Assembly: GCA_018806985.1 (NCBI GenBank)
Contig: JADANN010000364.1
Span: 7,279,438 to 7,343,437 of the forward strand
DNA from: Angiostrongylus vasorum
Taxonomy: Eukaryota > Nematoda > Chromadorea > Rhabditida > Metastrongylidae
Length of the DNA stretch: 64,000 bases
Direction of reading: 5' to 3'
Shown: positions 24,301 to 32,749 of the stretch, piece after piece
How positions within the stretch are numbered: position 1 is the stretch's first letter
Layout of the letters: each line of letters starts with the position of its first letter
Notes under the pieces: generated by a model
What the model was told of the DNA's origin: nothing
What the model saw: only the letters and a program-made list of their open reading frames with translations
Database searches by the model: none
Made by a program: the position numbers and the translations under genes

Positions 24301-27300
24301 TTTTTTCATGATCTGAAGTCGATCGGTAGCAATCGATGCTGAAGATGGAAAGGAAAAAGTCGTTTCTAGATGCATCAGATAATGGATCGCAGAAATTTAT
24401 AAGCACTTTTTTTTTGTTTGAGATTTCCTCGGTAATGTCTTAAATTCCACTTGTCAAGGCGGTCTTTTGGCCGTTTTTCGAATTGTCGAATTTCATTCGG
24501 CACCTTTCTTTCGACATGATTTAAAAAAATTTTCCTGCTACTTGCCGAGTTTTTTCCGCTTTTCAATGATGTTTTTGAACATCCTATGACAAATCCGGAA
24601 AAGATGCCTGGATCAAAGATCTGCCACTTAATTTTCAAAAGCACATCGTGGACTTTTTTTGTTCCTTTACGCAAAGCACGTGCAAAGGGACGAGTGCAGT
24701 GTCGGTTCGTTCGCTGTAAAGACGTCATTGAAAAAAAGCGTCACACGGTCGGAAATTAGTTAAACCGTTAACGAGTCCGGTCTATTGGCTTCTGATGGAC
24801 GACGATCATCATCGAATTCGATAACAGAACGCAGTACTTGAGAAACTGCTTAAAAAAGATCTGATGCACTCACGCAACGTCTAGTTGTTGTTGAACTCTT
24901 TTCATTCCTTCTACATAGAAACAACTAAGACGATATGCACGATCGACTTTTGTGATGAAAATCTGAAACAGTAGTCGAAATTAGCCTGAAAACCAATTTA
25001 AGAAGTTGCTTTACGCTAGAAGGGTCGCAGGTTGGAGCACCTGCGGAAGTCCGTTTCGCGCTGACTTAAGCTTACTCGGATCTGTCTTGATCTGATTAAA
25101 GCTAGTTGTTTAATATGAAACTATCTCATTGCTGCTGAAGAACTTAGTCGAGGTCTCATTTCCTGATGCGGTACTCTTTCATTACTTCTTTATACAAGCA
25201 TTTTGTTTTTTTACCTTACCGGAATGCTTTCATGGCTTTAGACCAGTTTTTATACTTTCGTAAAATATCCTTAGAAAAAAGACTTGGAAAATTGTCAACG
25301 AAGTCAGAAATGATATCAGTCACTCTACGCACTTACACATGGTTATGCTGACTAATGAAATAGCTGTGGGAAACTAACAACGGCAACTATTGTCAGGGAA
25401 ACGGTGAGACAGGTCGATATTAAAGCAGGATTAGTGTAAATTAAAGTGTAGTACGATTTCCTCCTAGACAGCGAATTACTAAAATGATTTTTGCAAACTA
25501 CAAACTAGAACTAACGGAATGAAATGAGACGATCACAGTTGATATGATGACAACACCGTTCACCTGAAATACGCTAGAATAATCTCCTTTTCCCACTTTG
25601 TTTAAATTAGTAATATGATCCTCTTCTATTGGTACTGTGTCCTTAGGGAAAGGAAAACTCTGGGAGAAGTTCTGCCTATAGCTTACCTCTCGTTGACGAC
25701 GGACTCCGCAAGAATCATGCTTAACAGTGAATCGATGATTAATCTTGTTATTACCCATCATAACACAGTCACTATCAGCAACAAAACCCTTAAAAATATC
25801 CGAGTTCTTTTTTCTTGAAGTTCATAAAAGAAACATAGATTGAAACTCTTAAGAGTTTTAAATGGCTGTAAATATTGTTAGTTCGTTGATTTTTCGGGGC
25901 TAGTGGATGCACAGGTTTCCCACTGTGTTGGACGAAACTCTACTATTTCGTAATTATAAACTTCCCTCGTGACTCATATTTGGTTTAAAACTTTTCAAAC
26001 TCACTATTTTAAACTAGTTGGCTTATGTGAATCCTTACAAAAGTATTTATTTACCACCATACTGAACAATCAGATCTCAGCCTAACTATTTCAGGGAAAC
26101 GTAACTCGGCAGAGTATCTTCCGTTTGCAGGAGTCTATATCCCTAACCAACGAAGAGCGAGGAACTAGAATCTAATAGTATCAGTAATTTGACATACTTC
26201 TTGTGATTTCTACTCAACTACCAATAAAAATTCATTGCCTTACCTTTACAAAAATTTTACCAGAAAACGGATTTCTTGCGTTGAACAATAATGTAATCGA
26301 ATCTGATCCACATTGGACTTCTGGTTCGCCTAGAATGCGAAACATTTTCACCAGACTAGTGTAAAGTGTTTGTCGTTGTTGTTTGTTGGAAACCAGAACT
26401 TCACATTAATATATTCACTAGAGCGAGGCCTATATGGTCCCTAATTATTCCGCTTCATGTGCGGTTTTCACTAGTTCGGTCAAGGTCGAGAAATCCGGAA
26501 GCGAATGACTAGCACAAAAGCCCGTACATTCAAATCAAATGGTTTCGTTTCTGTACTTAATCCAATTGCACTTTTGGATATCTACAAGACTGAAAAGGTA
26601 AAGGATAAAGCTCTCAGTTTGGATCTAGCTTTGAGGGATGCTTCATGCTTCCGACTTCATTAAGCATCGTTGGAGGTGATTGTATACATATCCGGTCTTT
26701 GCAATGACTCGCCATAGTCTACCGATCTATCGCGCCAAGGCTGCTATCCTCCCAGACAAGTCTGCTACCAATTTGCAGACCCTGTAGAGATGAAGGCTTG
26801 TTGAGCGTGGGGCGTGTGGGTCGATCCCATGCGTATTGCAAGGCGCTTGCGACCACTGCGCTACACGCGCCTTATCTACAAGAGCACAACGGTCGGTAGT
26901 AAACTAGTCAGTAATTACAGACCCATAGAAGAAAAGCTCGGTCACCAGAGAAACCCGCTAAGAGGAACTTTCCTCCCCTAAAACAATAAGGCTCGGAAGC
27001 ATATTCGAACGTCACGTAATTCTGTGTTTTTCTCGTTACGTTAACAATAAACTTAAGAATCTGATTCATATAAAGTCTAAATTAATCCTCTTCACATATG
27101 GACTAATTTTCGCAGTTCATAAAGTCACTTCTGAACGACGGAACAGGTTTGTCATTACCACTGACAAAACCATCAGAGAACATGGAACCGGAGAAAATCT
27201 CTGTTTACCAACAAAAATTTTTTGTCTCATACCAAAGTGAATACCATAGGAAAAAAGAAAGCCTCAAAAAAAAACGAGATAGATGACGTTTTCAACAAAA

Positions 27301-29372
27301 GGAGCTGGTTAAGAGCAAACGCCCGCAGCCTTGGGAGAAAATATGGGAGCTTGAGACATCGTTCCGTTCCGAGGTCATGCGGCTGACTGAGTGGTGTGCT
27401 TATGTTGAGCGCCTCAAAGTCTGTGATTTCGGACACATGCGACGTTCGAATGTTCGATTCGAATGTACTCGAGCACTCGAGAGTCGCGTTCGGAAGTAAC
27501 TTTAGTTTCTTCATGTTCTTGAGCAAATGGAAACCAATCAGAGACTCTTGGATACAAATCAAATTTCTAAATTAACACCCACTTTCTCTATGAACCAAAA
27601 ACATTTATGCTGAATTTGAACTATTTATAAATACCCGCGTTTTCGAGAATATTCGACAGAACGATCTTCCAAAACGCATACATATACAAAGTGTATGTTA
27701 GAAGGACTGAGAGCTGGTTGTTGTGCGTGTGTGTGTGTGTGTATGTGTGTGACTTTCATTGTTGCGGAAGCGCCTTACTAGTTTAGTCATTGAGGGTACT
27801 TGGCATACGATCTGAATGAAACCCGCTCACTTCACATATAACAAGTACTCTGACGACATCACTGACTCTTCATAATTCCAACTTTTCATAAACGCGTTCA
27901 GAAAACCACGATAACGACCACCGTGTTCGAAACGATCCAGTCCAAGGGGGAGTTACAGTACGATAAGCTAGAATCTATCAAAAACCAACATCTATAGCAT
28001 ATAATGTTTATTGGCTTCACTTGACCTTGCCAAAATGAAGTAGACTCCAGAGAAAGGTGAGAACTTTATAGTAACTAAGTGGTAATAGCAACTATATAAA
28101 CCATTTTCAATAAAAATGAACTTGTAATTCAAAAAAAAACATCGTTATGATCAAAAGAAACTTAAGGAGGTGTGTTCACAATCATTTCACCGCTATTCTG
28201 AGCTTTTGAATGTCGTAAAACTCCGTTAGATGTAGCGTTCTATTTGCCTCCCTACGTGACCATTTCGAAGAGTTTCCATTTCATTTCAACTACGTCTTAT
28301 GTTTATGACGACTTCTCAACGGTTCCGATCAGAAAATCAACTTAATAAATCTTGGTGAACTTTCTTTTCTAGATGGCCGTAGTCACCTTTCTATGGCAGA
28401 TACGGTGAGGACGTTAGGACAGCACGGCTACTTAGTTAGTGTAGACATTTAATAAATGCAATAGTGGCTTTATTCTCATCTGCAACCCATGTCACCAAAA
28501 TTGGATCCACGCAATTTCTTGAACTCAGACTGTTGATTTGTTCAGAACCAAAAATTACTGAAATGTCACTAACAAAGAAATTTTCCACAAGCAGAAATTT
28601 TGTGGTGTTGGTAAAGCACACTGAGATACCATCGTACTACTTTTTATCCCCACTTTTTTCTATTCCTTTCTTTTTTTCTTTTTCTCGTTCTGCTTCTATT
28701 CCTGTTTCTGTCTCTATTTCTATGTCTATTTCTATTTCTGCTTGGTCTCTATATCGTAGCCCTGTGGCGAGGTGAATCGGGGTGCTCCGCAGTGCACACG
28801 GAGCAATCCCGTGCAGCTGGCAAACTGATCCTTGTATTCTTTGGGGTCGGTAAAATGAAAAATGAATTTAGTGACCACTACATTGCCACGAATGGAGCTG
28901 AATGTGTGGCGCTTTCTGAAGCGAGAAGTATCCGGGCCCATTATTCTGTATCTTTCAAACTCGATTTTCTAGCTTAATCCATTGTAATTTGAGAAAGGTG
29001 AAGTAGATATGGAGCATATAAATTCAGTCGGACAGCTTTCTGTATTTGAAAATGAAGATAAGCGTGTTTACGTAAGAACTAGCGAATTATGGCCAAACGA
29101 AAGCGCTATAAAACCAAGTGCGCAACACAAACAGTGGGAAGTCCAGCTGGAGTTAGAATAGTTCTCACTAAGACTTTTTGAGCAAGACAAATTACTGTAG
29201 CCTTCCCTACATTACCTACGTGTATTAGAGCGATTGCACTTGGCAACATAAAGACATACTGAACGGTTTGAAAAATCCCACCTGCAATACCATTATCAAT
29301 TTCGAGTGCAATATGAGTGTGGACAGAGTGAACGAATGACAATAGAACAGTTAGGAGCTTTCCAGTATGCAT
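10914..29372 (-). CDS. Cuticlin-like ZP-domain protein with Tyr-rich repeats
   Basis: Minus-strand exons, 5' to 3': 29372-29282, 26329-26244, 25788-25687, 25641-25516, 24962-24874, 20450-20400, 20133-19951, 18257-18185, 18080-17991, 16089-15716, 14369-14287, 13723-13631, then 11126-10914 (or 11126-11057 plus 10993-10914). All phases close to 529 or 550 codons if one extra base in exon 10 is discounted. Residues 1-20 form a signal peptide. Residues 31-301 form a ZP domain: ZP-N cysteines 37, 67, 86, 149 with FVK and ITKVDRAYRLSC; ZP-C cysteines 181, 210, 219, 225, 244, 281, 294, 301 with CRYDIL, HKWTC, VHSC, VFKFAD. After it come Tyr-rich repeats, a Tyr/Gly/Pro tail, a dibasic LIKR and an optional hydrophobic stretch. 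Family role: polymerising extracellular matrix protein of the cuticle, where tyrosines can be cross-linked. Which cut/cutl member it is remains unknown. Confidence 0.9.
11570..11880 (-). mobile_element. S2 copy with triplet tail
   Basis: It begins after an ATAATAATGATAATAATG tract and carries TGTGTGATGCGAAGTATAAC, CTGAGATGTTTGCAAAA and ACCACACCATGAGTCC. The promoter boxes are on the minus strand. It lies just outside the ZP-gene end exon, inside the 11126-13631 intron. Confidence 0.7.
11882..12175. mobile_element. Foldback element, about 90-nt arms
   Basis: The left arm (11882-11975) runs from TTCTACTTCTGCATAGCAAA through GAGGTGTTATCTTATTTCTA to CAAGCTGACGTTTCGGCG. The right arm (12073-12175) is its near-complete reverse complement, ending AACAGAAGTAGAATTATTC. 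The spacer is about 100 nt. Both arms carry the GAGGAAGGCGAAA...GCCGAAAC core next to the spacer. It has no coding capacity. It sits in a ZP-gene intron. Confidence 0.8.
12245..12430 (-). repeat. S2 fragment with (TAA)n tract
   Basis: The S2 end CCATGATAGGGTATGATGTG is followed by about 100 nt of TAA/TGA triplets (12297-12395) and then ATTACCCTTTGCGGG. The tyrosine-run frame on the minus strand is only the microsatellite. Confidence 0.65.
12440..12626 (+). mobile_element. S2 copy, opposite orientation
   Basis: It starts GCACCCCAGATCAATCCC, then GACGGGTGATTGCTGATAG, and has GGAAAGGGTAATAG with TGTTCGATCCCGTCC as box B. It ends exactly where the RTE fragment begins. Confidence 0.6.
12627..12935 (+). 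pseudogene. RTE-type retrotransposon 3' end fragment
   Basis: It reads ISWAGHVMLINDNRWTGAVS and GWIPR, the C-terminal region of RTE-like polyproteins, also present in the copy at 58.3-58.5 kb (RIRWAEHIMRVNDNRWTGAV). After a frameshift it reaches the 3' end, which closes with short GGTGATACAGGTGATGCAGG units, the simple-repeat tail usual for RTE elements. It is 5'-truncated and antisense to the ZP gene. Confidence 0.75.
13080..13440. mobile_element. Foldback element, 45-nt arms
   Basis: Left arm 13084-13127 starts CAATCGCGAGGTTGTTAAGC. Right arm 13252-13297 is its near-exact reverse complement, ending TTAACAACCTCGCGATTGTT. The core TTTCGGCAGAATCGTCTTC lies between them, and a family tail CAATGCCGAGGTTAATAG follows at 13323. 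A second core (TTTCTTCGGATTTCGCCTTC) lies at 13382-13410. Confidence 0.75.
13786..13812. repeat. (TTCA)n microsatellite
   Basis: About seven TTCA units, ATTCATTCATTCATTCATTC, in the intron just upstream of ZP exon 12. Confidence 0.8.
14686..14975 (-). mobile_element. S1 SINE-type copy
   Basis: On the minus strand: GCGCTTGGCACAGTGGTCGG (box A), then GAATCGATCCC-like box B, the core GGTACCAGACTTGTCTGG, AGTCGAATGCATGGCGCAC, and the end TTATCCTTTATCC. It lies in a ZP-gene intron. Confidence 0.75.
15224..15626. mobile_element. Foldback element, short terminal arms
   Basis: The left end GGATTATTGAGCTAACATAA with GCCGACGTTTCGACG pairs with the right end CGTGTTAGCTCAATAATCC. The inside holds CTTCGTCTTCATCAGAGC and, at 15580, CTGAAGAAGATTTAACTCG. 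A frame on the minus strand (15298-15501) has no support. It lies 90 nt downstream of ZP exon 10. Confidence 0.65.
15716..16089 (-). CDS. ZP gene exon 10: seven Tyr-rich 14-residue repeats
   Basis: The exon follows CACTATTTCTAG and starts QPQC, which supplies the last ZP cysteine. After about 20 residues come seven tandem units of consensus YQSGYPTRATEGQS (42 nt each), ending GQYRP and a phase-1 GTTCGT donor that fits the GT-TAC start of exon 11. The second unit is 43 nt long: a GGGGAAAAA run (15945-15953) carries one extra base. As written, the frame therefore slips after the first two units into one reading TKLPIWVSY and stops at TAG. Units 3-7 and the splice phase need the other frame. Tyr-rich repeats suit a cross-linked cuticle protein (inference). 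Confidence 0.85.
16196..16353. mobile_element. Foldback element next to ZP exon 10
   Basis: The left arm 16196-16239 has GCAAAATTTTATTGTGACTA and TTTCGGCT. The right arm 16307-16353 has AGCGCCGAAACCTTAGTCGC and AATAAAATTTTATG. The spacer has CTCCTTCAGAGCC. It lies about 110 nt upstream of the exon in the intron. Confidence 0.7.
16895..17175 (+). mobile_element. S3 SINE-type copy
   Basis: It starts GGGGACGGGTAGCACAGTAG (box A), then CTGGGTCGACCGC as a damaged box B, the core GGGAAATTGGTACCAGACTT and the end TTGGAAGACTTTCG. It lies in the intron between ZP exons 9 and 10. Confidence 0.7.
18300..18500 (+). mobile_element. Diverged S2 copy
   Basis: It begins GTGCCCCTAGATCATTCCCG and GACGGGTGAATTCTGATAGC. 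The box A region (GGTTGGTGTGGCGTATGG) and box B (GTGTTCGAAGCC) are followed by CTCGGATCTCAGCC. It belongs to the same sub-branch as the 47.5-kb copy. It lies just upstream of ZP exon 8. Confidence 0.6.
19168..19460 (+). mobile_element. S1 SINE-type copy, well preserved
   Basis: Box A GTGTGGCGCAGTGGTCAG, box B GGAATCGATCCC, core GGTACCAGACTTATTTGG, then CATTGTGAAGGCCAGACATG, GAAGTCGAATGG and the end TTTATCCTTTTATAC. The tRNA-like head and about 290-nt length suit a tRNA-derived SINE. It lies between ZP exons 7 and 8. Confidence 0.8.
20680..21020 (-). mobile_element. Diverged S3 SINE-type copy
   Basis: It contains ACGACCCGATACCATACACT, GAGTGCTCGTCGAGTCG and GATAAGTCTGGTCCCAATTT in S3 order on the minus strand. 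The promoter head is eroded. Confidence 0.55.
21150..21340 (+). mobile_element. S2 copy
   Basis: TCCTGGTGTGGTGGTGAACG (box A), CGTTCGTTCTCC (box B), then CAGCACCATTGAGG and a short tail. It lies in the large intron between ZP exons 5 and 6. Confidence 0.65.
21345..22830. other. Intron sequence between ZP exons 5 and 6
   Basis: Mostly unique. A GATAAGCTAACACAAGGCTG stretch at 22200 matches the end of the foldback family seen at 49.5 kb. The frame at 21670-21885 has no support. Confidence 0.4.
22830..23130 (-). mobile_element. Diverged S1 SINE-type copy
   Basis: It starts AAGGATAAAGGATAAAGC and ends CTAACCATTGAGCTGTGCGG, the S1 layout in reverse, with a weakened core. Confidence 0.6.
23390..23540 (-). 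repeat. Partial S2 copy
   Basis: It contains ACAGCTGAGTATTATGTG, AATACAACCATTGAG and CGAACCCGCGATTACC. It is only half of the element. Confidence 0.5.
24375..24728 (-). other. Unassigned 117-codon open frame in an intron
   Basis: A Lys/Arg-rich frame lies in the intron between ZP exons 5 and 6, very close to exon 5. It has no recognised motif and no splice signals. It could be the remnant of a DNA transposon, but no transposase catalytic motif could be pointed to. Confidence 0.15.
25642..25686 (-). other. 45-nt intron in the ZP gene
   Basis: It is a minimal intron between ZP exons 3 and 4, from GTAAGC to CCCTAAG. Reading through it would keep frame, but it would insert 15 residues where the ZP fold goes directly from CGVRRQRE to the next strand. 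Splicing is therefore the better reading. Confidence 0.7.
26596..26880 (-). mobile_element. S1 SINE-type copy
   Basis: On the minus strand: GTGTAGCGCAGTGGTCGC (box A), GGGATCGACCC (box B), AGACTTGTCTGGGAGGATAG, end TTATCCTTTACC. It lies in the first ZP intron. Confidence 0.75.
26885..29280. other. First ZP intron, mostly unique
   Basis: Apart from the S1 copy at its right end and the TG tract, no repeat family or further exon is supported. A TCTATTTCTG-rich low-complexity stretch lies at 28690-28745. Confidence 0.4.
27728..27752. repeat. (TG)n microsatellite
   Basis: A short GTGTGTGTGTGTGTGTATGT tract in the first ZP intron. Confidence 0.8.
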
Positions 29373-29410
29373 CTTATGACTCACGAAAGGCAGGCTTCTC
29401 TGAAAATCAA
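29373..29410 (-). promoter_or_regulatory. Likely spliced-leader trans-splice acceptor of the ZP gene
   Basis: On the minus strand CTGTTTTGATTTTCAG ends at 29400, 27 nt upstream of the ATG at 29372. A strong acceptor without a matching upstream donor or exon, so near the start codon, is what nematode SL trans-splicing sites look like (established for rhabditid nematodes). It supports 29372 as the true start. Confidence 0.55.
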
Positions 29411-29459
29411 AACAGTAGAACCGTTTATAGCTATCAAATGAAAGCAATGGACTCAAGGC

Positions 29460-32160
29460 ATTATTGTTGACAATATGTTCTCAAGCTAGACAAAATTCGC
29501 AATTAAATAAGGACAATGATAGTGATGATAAGATGGGGGGTGGAAAGAGTCCAGTTTGTCAGAGGCCCAATTGACGAAGGTGGATTTCGGCCAATTCAAT
29601 GCAGAAGTCGAAGGTTATTCCTCACATTGACAGAAGGCTCAGTAGAATCTTCTAAGTGGTGAGTTGTTTTGCAAAAATATTGTCTCTGTCTTGCAAACAA
29701 ATTTGTCCAAACAATACAGCATCCACACTGTGAAGAAATTGGAAATGAAGATCAACAGCTGTGAAGAACCACTTAATATCTGGCGTAGGTATGGTGCAGA
29801 ACCAAACGATGCTTCCCGCTTGATTTAAGAAAATTGTTAAGCTTCATTATTTAAGCTAAGTACAACAAATTCTTTGGATTTCAAAGACATCAAGCTTTAT
29901 ATCCTCAAAAAAAACGAAGTCTGAAGGGGTTTTGAAAAAAAATTCTCCACGTAAGCTCAAGAGTACTTTGTTTCTTCTGACCAACGCCAAAAGTGTTGAA
30001 ACTACAATGAGGTTGTAATACCTTCGAACATTTTCTATTAATAATTTTCTCCCGCTTTTTTCACTATTTAGATGAAATGCTTAGCAAGAAATGCTTGAAA
30101 ATAACACCACAATAAGAAATACCTATGAATTGTTTATGACGGTGATGATGGGGAGATGACATTTCTAGCAACGACTTTAAAGAAATTAGAGGAGGGACTT
30201 TAGCCTGAAACACAATCAACAGAACTAATGGCTTTGTACCGCATTCATAGGGAAAAAACTAGATAGAGGTGCGACCTTGCCAAAATGACAAGTCATCGTA
30301 ACTAATAGTAATTGCAAAAAGTTTTCTCAGGAATCTTTGCAAAAACTTCTCAGAGACAACATCATATCATGTACTACTCCTAAAATGATCAGTTGGGATC
30401 TGTTCTATCCGATAAGTTAATCACTTTATCAAATAAATCAGATGCTAGTGAAGTCGGTATGGAGACGAATTCGATCGGTTCAGAAAGTTAACCCTAAGCT
30501 CAAAAGCTGTTCGTCAGAATTAATAGAATTCCATTCCACTGATTACTTTTTTATTTTGCCGTGAACTAGACTGGTTAGATTTTAGCTAGCAGCCATTATG
30601 GAGAAATTATTTCATCGTATCAAAACGCTTTTCTGAGTACGTGTAGCTGAACAGGTTGTTCACTGAATTAGGTAACACTCCGGCTGAAGAAAGGCAACCA
30701 GAGAAAAACCGTAGTGTTGAAGATAACAAGAGGAAATGAGTGAGGTAGGAGACTAGACCAGGGTGAAGTTGAAGAGTTGTGGGGGGCGGATGCTTCCTGC
30801 GATGACTCTTATAAGCGACGAGAGAGGCAACCGGACCGAAGAGATTGACAAGCCGTCGTGACCACGTCGAACTGCTTTTATAGTGTTCCTGTTAAGGAAT
30901 ACGAAAAAAACAACATCTAGATGCACAATGCCCCAAATTGTAGGTGGGCATTGGCTGTCGTTATCGTGATGATACGGTTGTCATCACAGTTTTGATGATG
31001 TTCTATTTTATCAGATTTCATGAGACAACCACTACTCTACCAGAAGGCAGAACTAGTCGCCCAGGAAGTTATGTGGTGAAAATGTTTTATATAGCGAATG
31101 ATCCGTGAACAGTTCTTTGAATATTCACCATATAGGGGGAAGTTCTTTAAGTTTTCGTTTAATGGTTTAGCATCTAGTCACTAGTATTACTTGATCAGTT
31201 TTTCATAAAATAGCGAAAAAAGCGCTGTTGTCTCTACTTCAAATCTAAACGACATGAAAAGATGGTCTTTTAAAAAAAAGTTTGAAACAAGAGGGAATAT
31301 GGGATTTCAAAAGCTTCAGGATCAATGTATAGATCATTTTTTAAGAAAAGAATGCCTATATGACTAGTTGAAATCTCGTTAATCATCGACTGACTCGAAG
31401 GGGTGCCAGTTAATTTTACGTACTGCTCCAGTTGCGTGTCACAGTAGTTCACTGTTCTCCTATCAGAAATACGAACAACATTTTGCTAATCGCATGAAAC
31501 ACTTCACTGTGGGTAGTTTTAGCAAGTTAGCTCTCTAGAACTAGACTTCATATTTCTTTTACTCGATCACATTAGTACAAAAAATAAGAGCTACATGGCT
31601 GTATGGCTCATGAGCATTACAGTGACTGTTATCCACGGAGAAGTCCAGATTTATAGGTGAGTTTTCGCCAGCCTCTTAAGGGTCTATTGTCTTGTCTTCT
31701 TTCTTAACTAACATCCTGATTGCTTCTTTAACGTGGCTTTTCTACACAAACAATCGCCACTCCTTTTAGATCGAATTAAGCTTGGTGCTTGTGACTTCGA
31801 TTCTTCTACTACGACGGCGAATCCTGCAATTAGACGGTCAACCAATCGAGCACAGTCTAACAATTCTCTATATAGGTGGATATTTTATTAAACGCACATA
31901 AATAACATATTTACCAAAATTTGCTTTTCACTGCATGGTGTTTTAAGTGTTTGACCATATCTTCTGTTCTGCTTTTATTCAAAATGAAAGGCATAAACGC
32001 ATTCTTAGGCCTTCTTCTTGGCTACTAAAGATATATAAAATACGCCACCATTTGAATTGGACTAGTAGGTCATCGAGAATAACTAAAATTCTTCATTTCA
32101 AACGAATGCACTTTTCCACACAACGATGCTCACCAATTTAAATTGCAAAGTCACTGAAGT
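29460..32160. other. Unique sequence upstream of the ZP gene
   Basis: It includes the expected outron/promoter side of the ZP gene. A possible plus-strand exon at 30769-30852, after CTAGACCAG, reads EELWGADASCDDSYKRR and stops at TGA; a second frame through the same bases is also open, so it is not called. No repeats were recognised. Confidence 0.35.
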
Positions 32161-32175
32161 ATACAGTTTTTGGAT

Positions 32176-32222
32176 TAGGTTTAGGCTTAGCCTAAGCTCT
32201 AAGCCTAAGGCTAAGCCTTATG
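32176..32222. repeat. Palindromic telomere-like TTAGGC/GCCTAA tract
   Basis: TTTAGGCTTAGCCTAAGC is followed by TCTAAGCCTAAGGCTAAGCC. The unit TTAGGC, the nematode telomere repeat, appears in alternating directions. It lies 56 nt from a long TA microsatellite. Confidence 0.6.
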
Positions 32223-32277
32223 TAAAAGTTGTCTTGTCACCACAATGAAATTTTTGCATTGTAGCGGTATTTGTATG

Positions 32278-32278
32278 A

Positions 32279-32338
<60 letters not shown>
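32278..32338. repeat. (TA)n microsatellite, about 30 units
   Basis: An uninterrupted TA tract ending in GCATACATATG. The YI-repeat frame on the minus strand is only this tract. Confidence 0.95.
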
Positions 32339-32341
<3 letters not shown>

Positions 32342-32344
32342 TAC

Positions 32345-32745
32345 ATATGTATATTACATAGGACATATTGCCTACGAATTCTAGCACTTCTTGTACTCAT
32401 TCCGTTTTCTCGCATTTATCATCCACAAAGGTCGTCGAAGTTGTTTATAGATCCAACTGCTAGTTGAGAATTATTTCTCTTCTTTCATGAATGTCATTGA
32501 GTACTGGTCGAGTCCATTCTCCCCGGAATGTTGGTACAGCCGTACTTGGGCTTTCGAAGACGTTCATCACAGGCATTGAGCAATTTTTTTGTGGATTGAA
32601 GGGAACGAGCCAATCTGAGAAACGCCTGGTGCATATTTGAAACCTCAGAGATGGGCAGCTAGGTTAGTCCACTACGGAGTCAAACCATATCCTTTCAGAC
32701 ATGGACAGCACTAATGCCACTAGTCTACCGGACTCACTGCTTATA
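32345..32745 (-). mobile_element. S3 SINE-type copy
   Basis: It contains CATTCCGTTTTCTCGC, ATCATCCACAAAGGTCG and GCACTAATGCCACTAGTC. The head and box B are partly eroded. The TA tract sits at its 3' end. Confidence 0.55.
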
Positions 32746-32749
32746 TATA

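Noticed and set aside
25220..25269. ZP exon reading DILRKYKNWSKAMKAFR
   Set aside because: It has good splice sites and some likeness to the ITKVDRAYR region, but 24874-24962 gives the true ZP phrase ITKVDRAYRLSC with exact phase on both sides.
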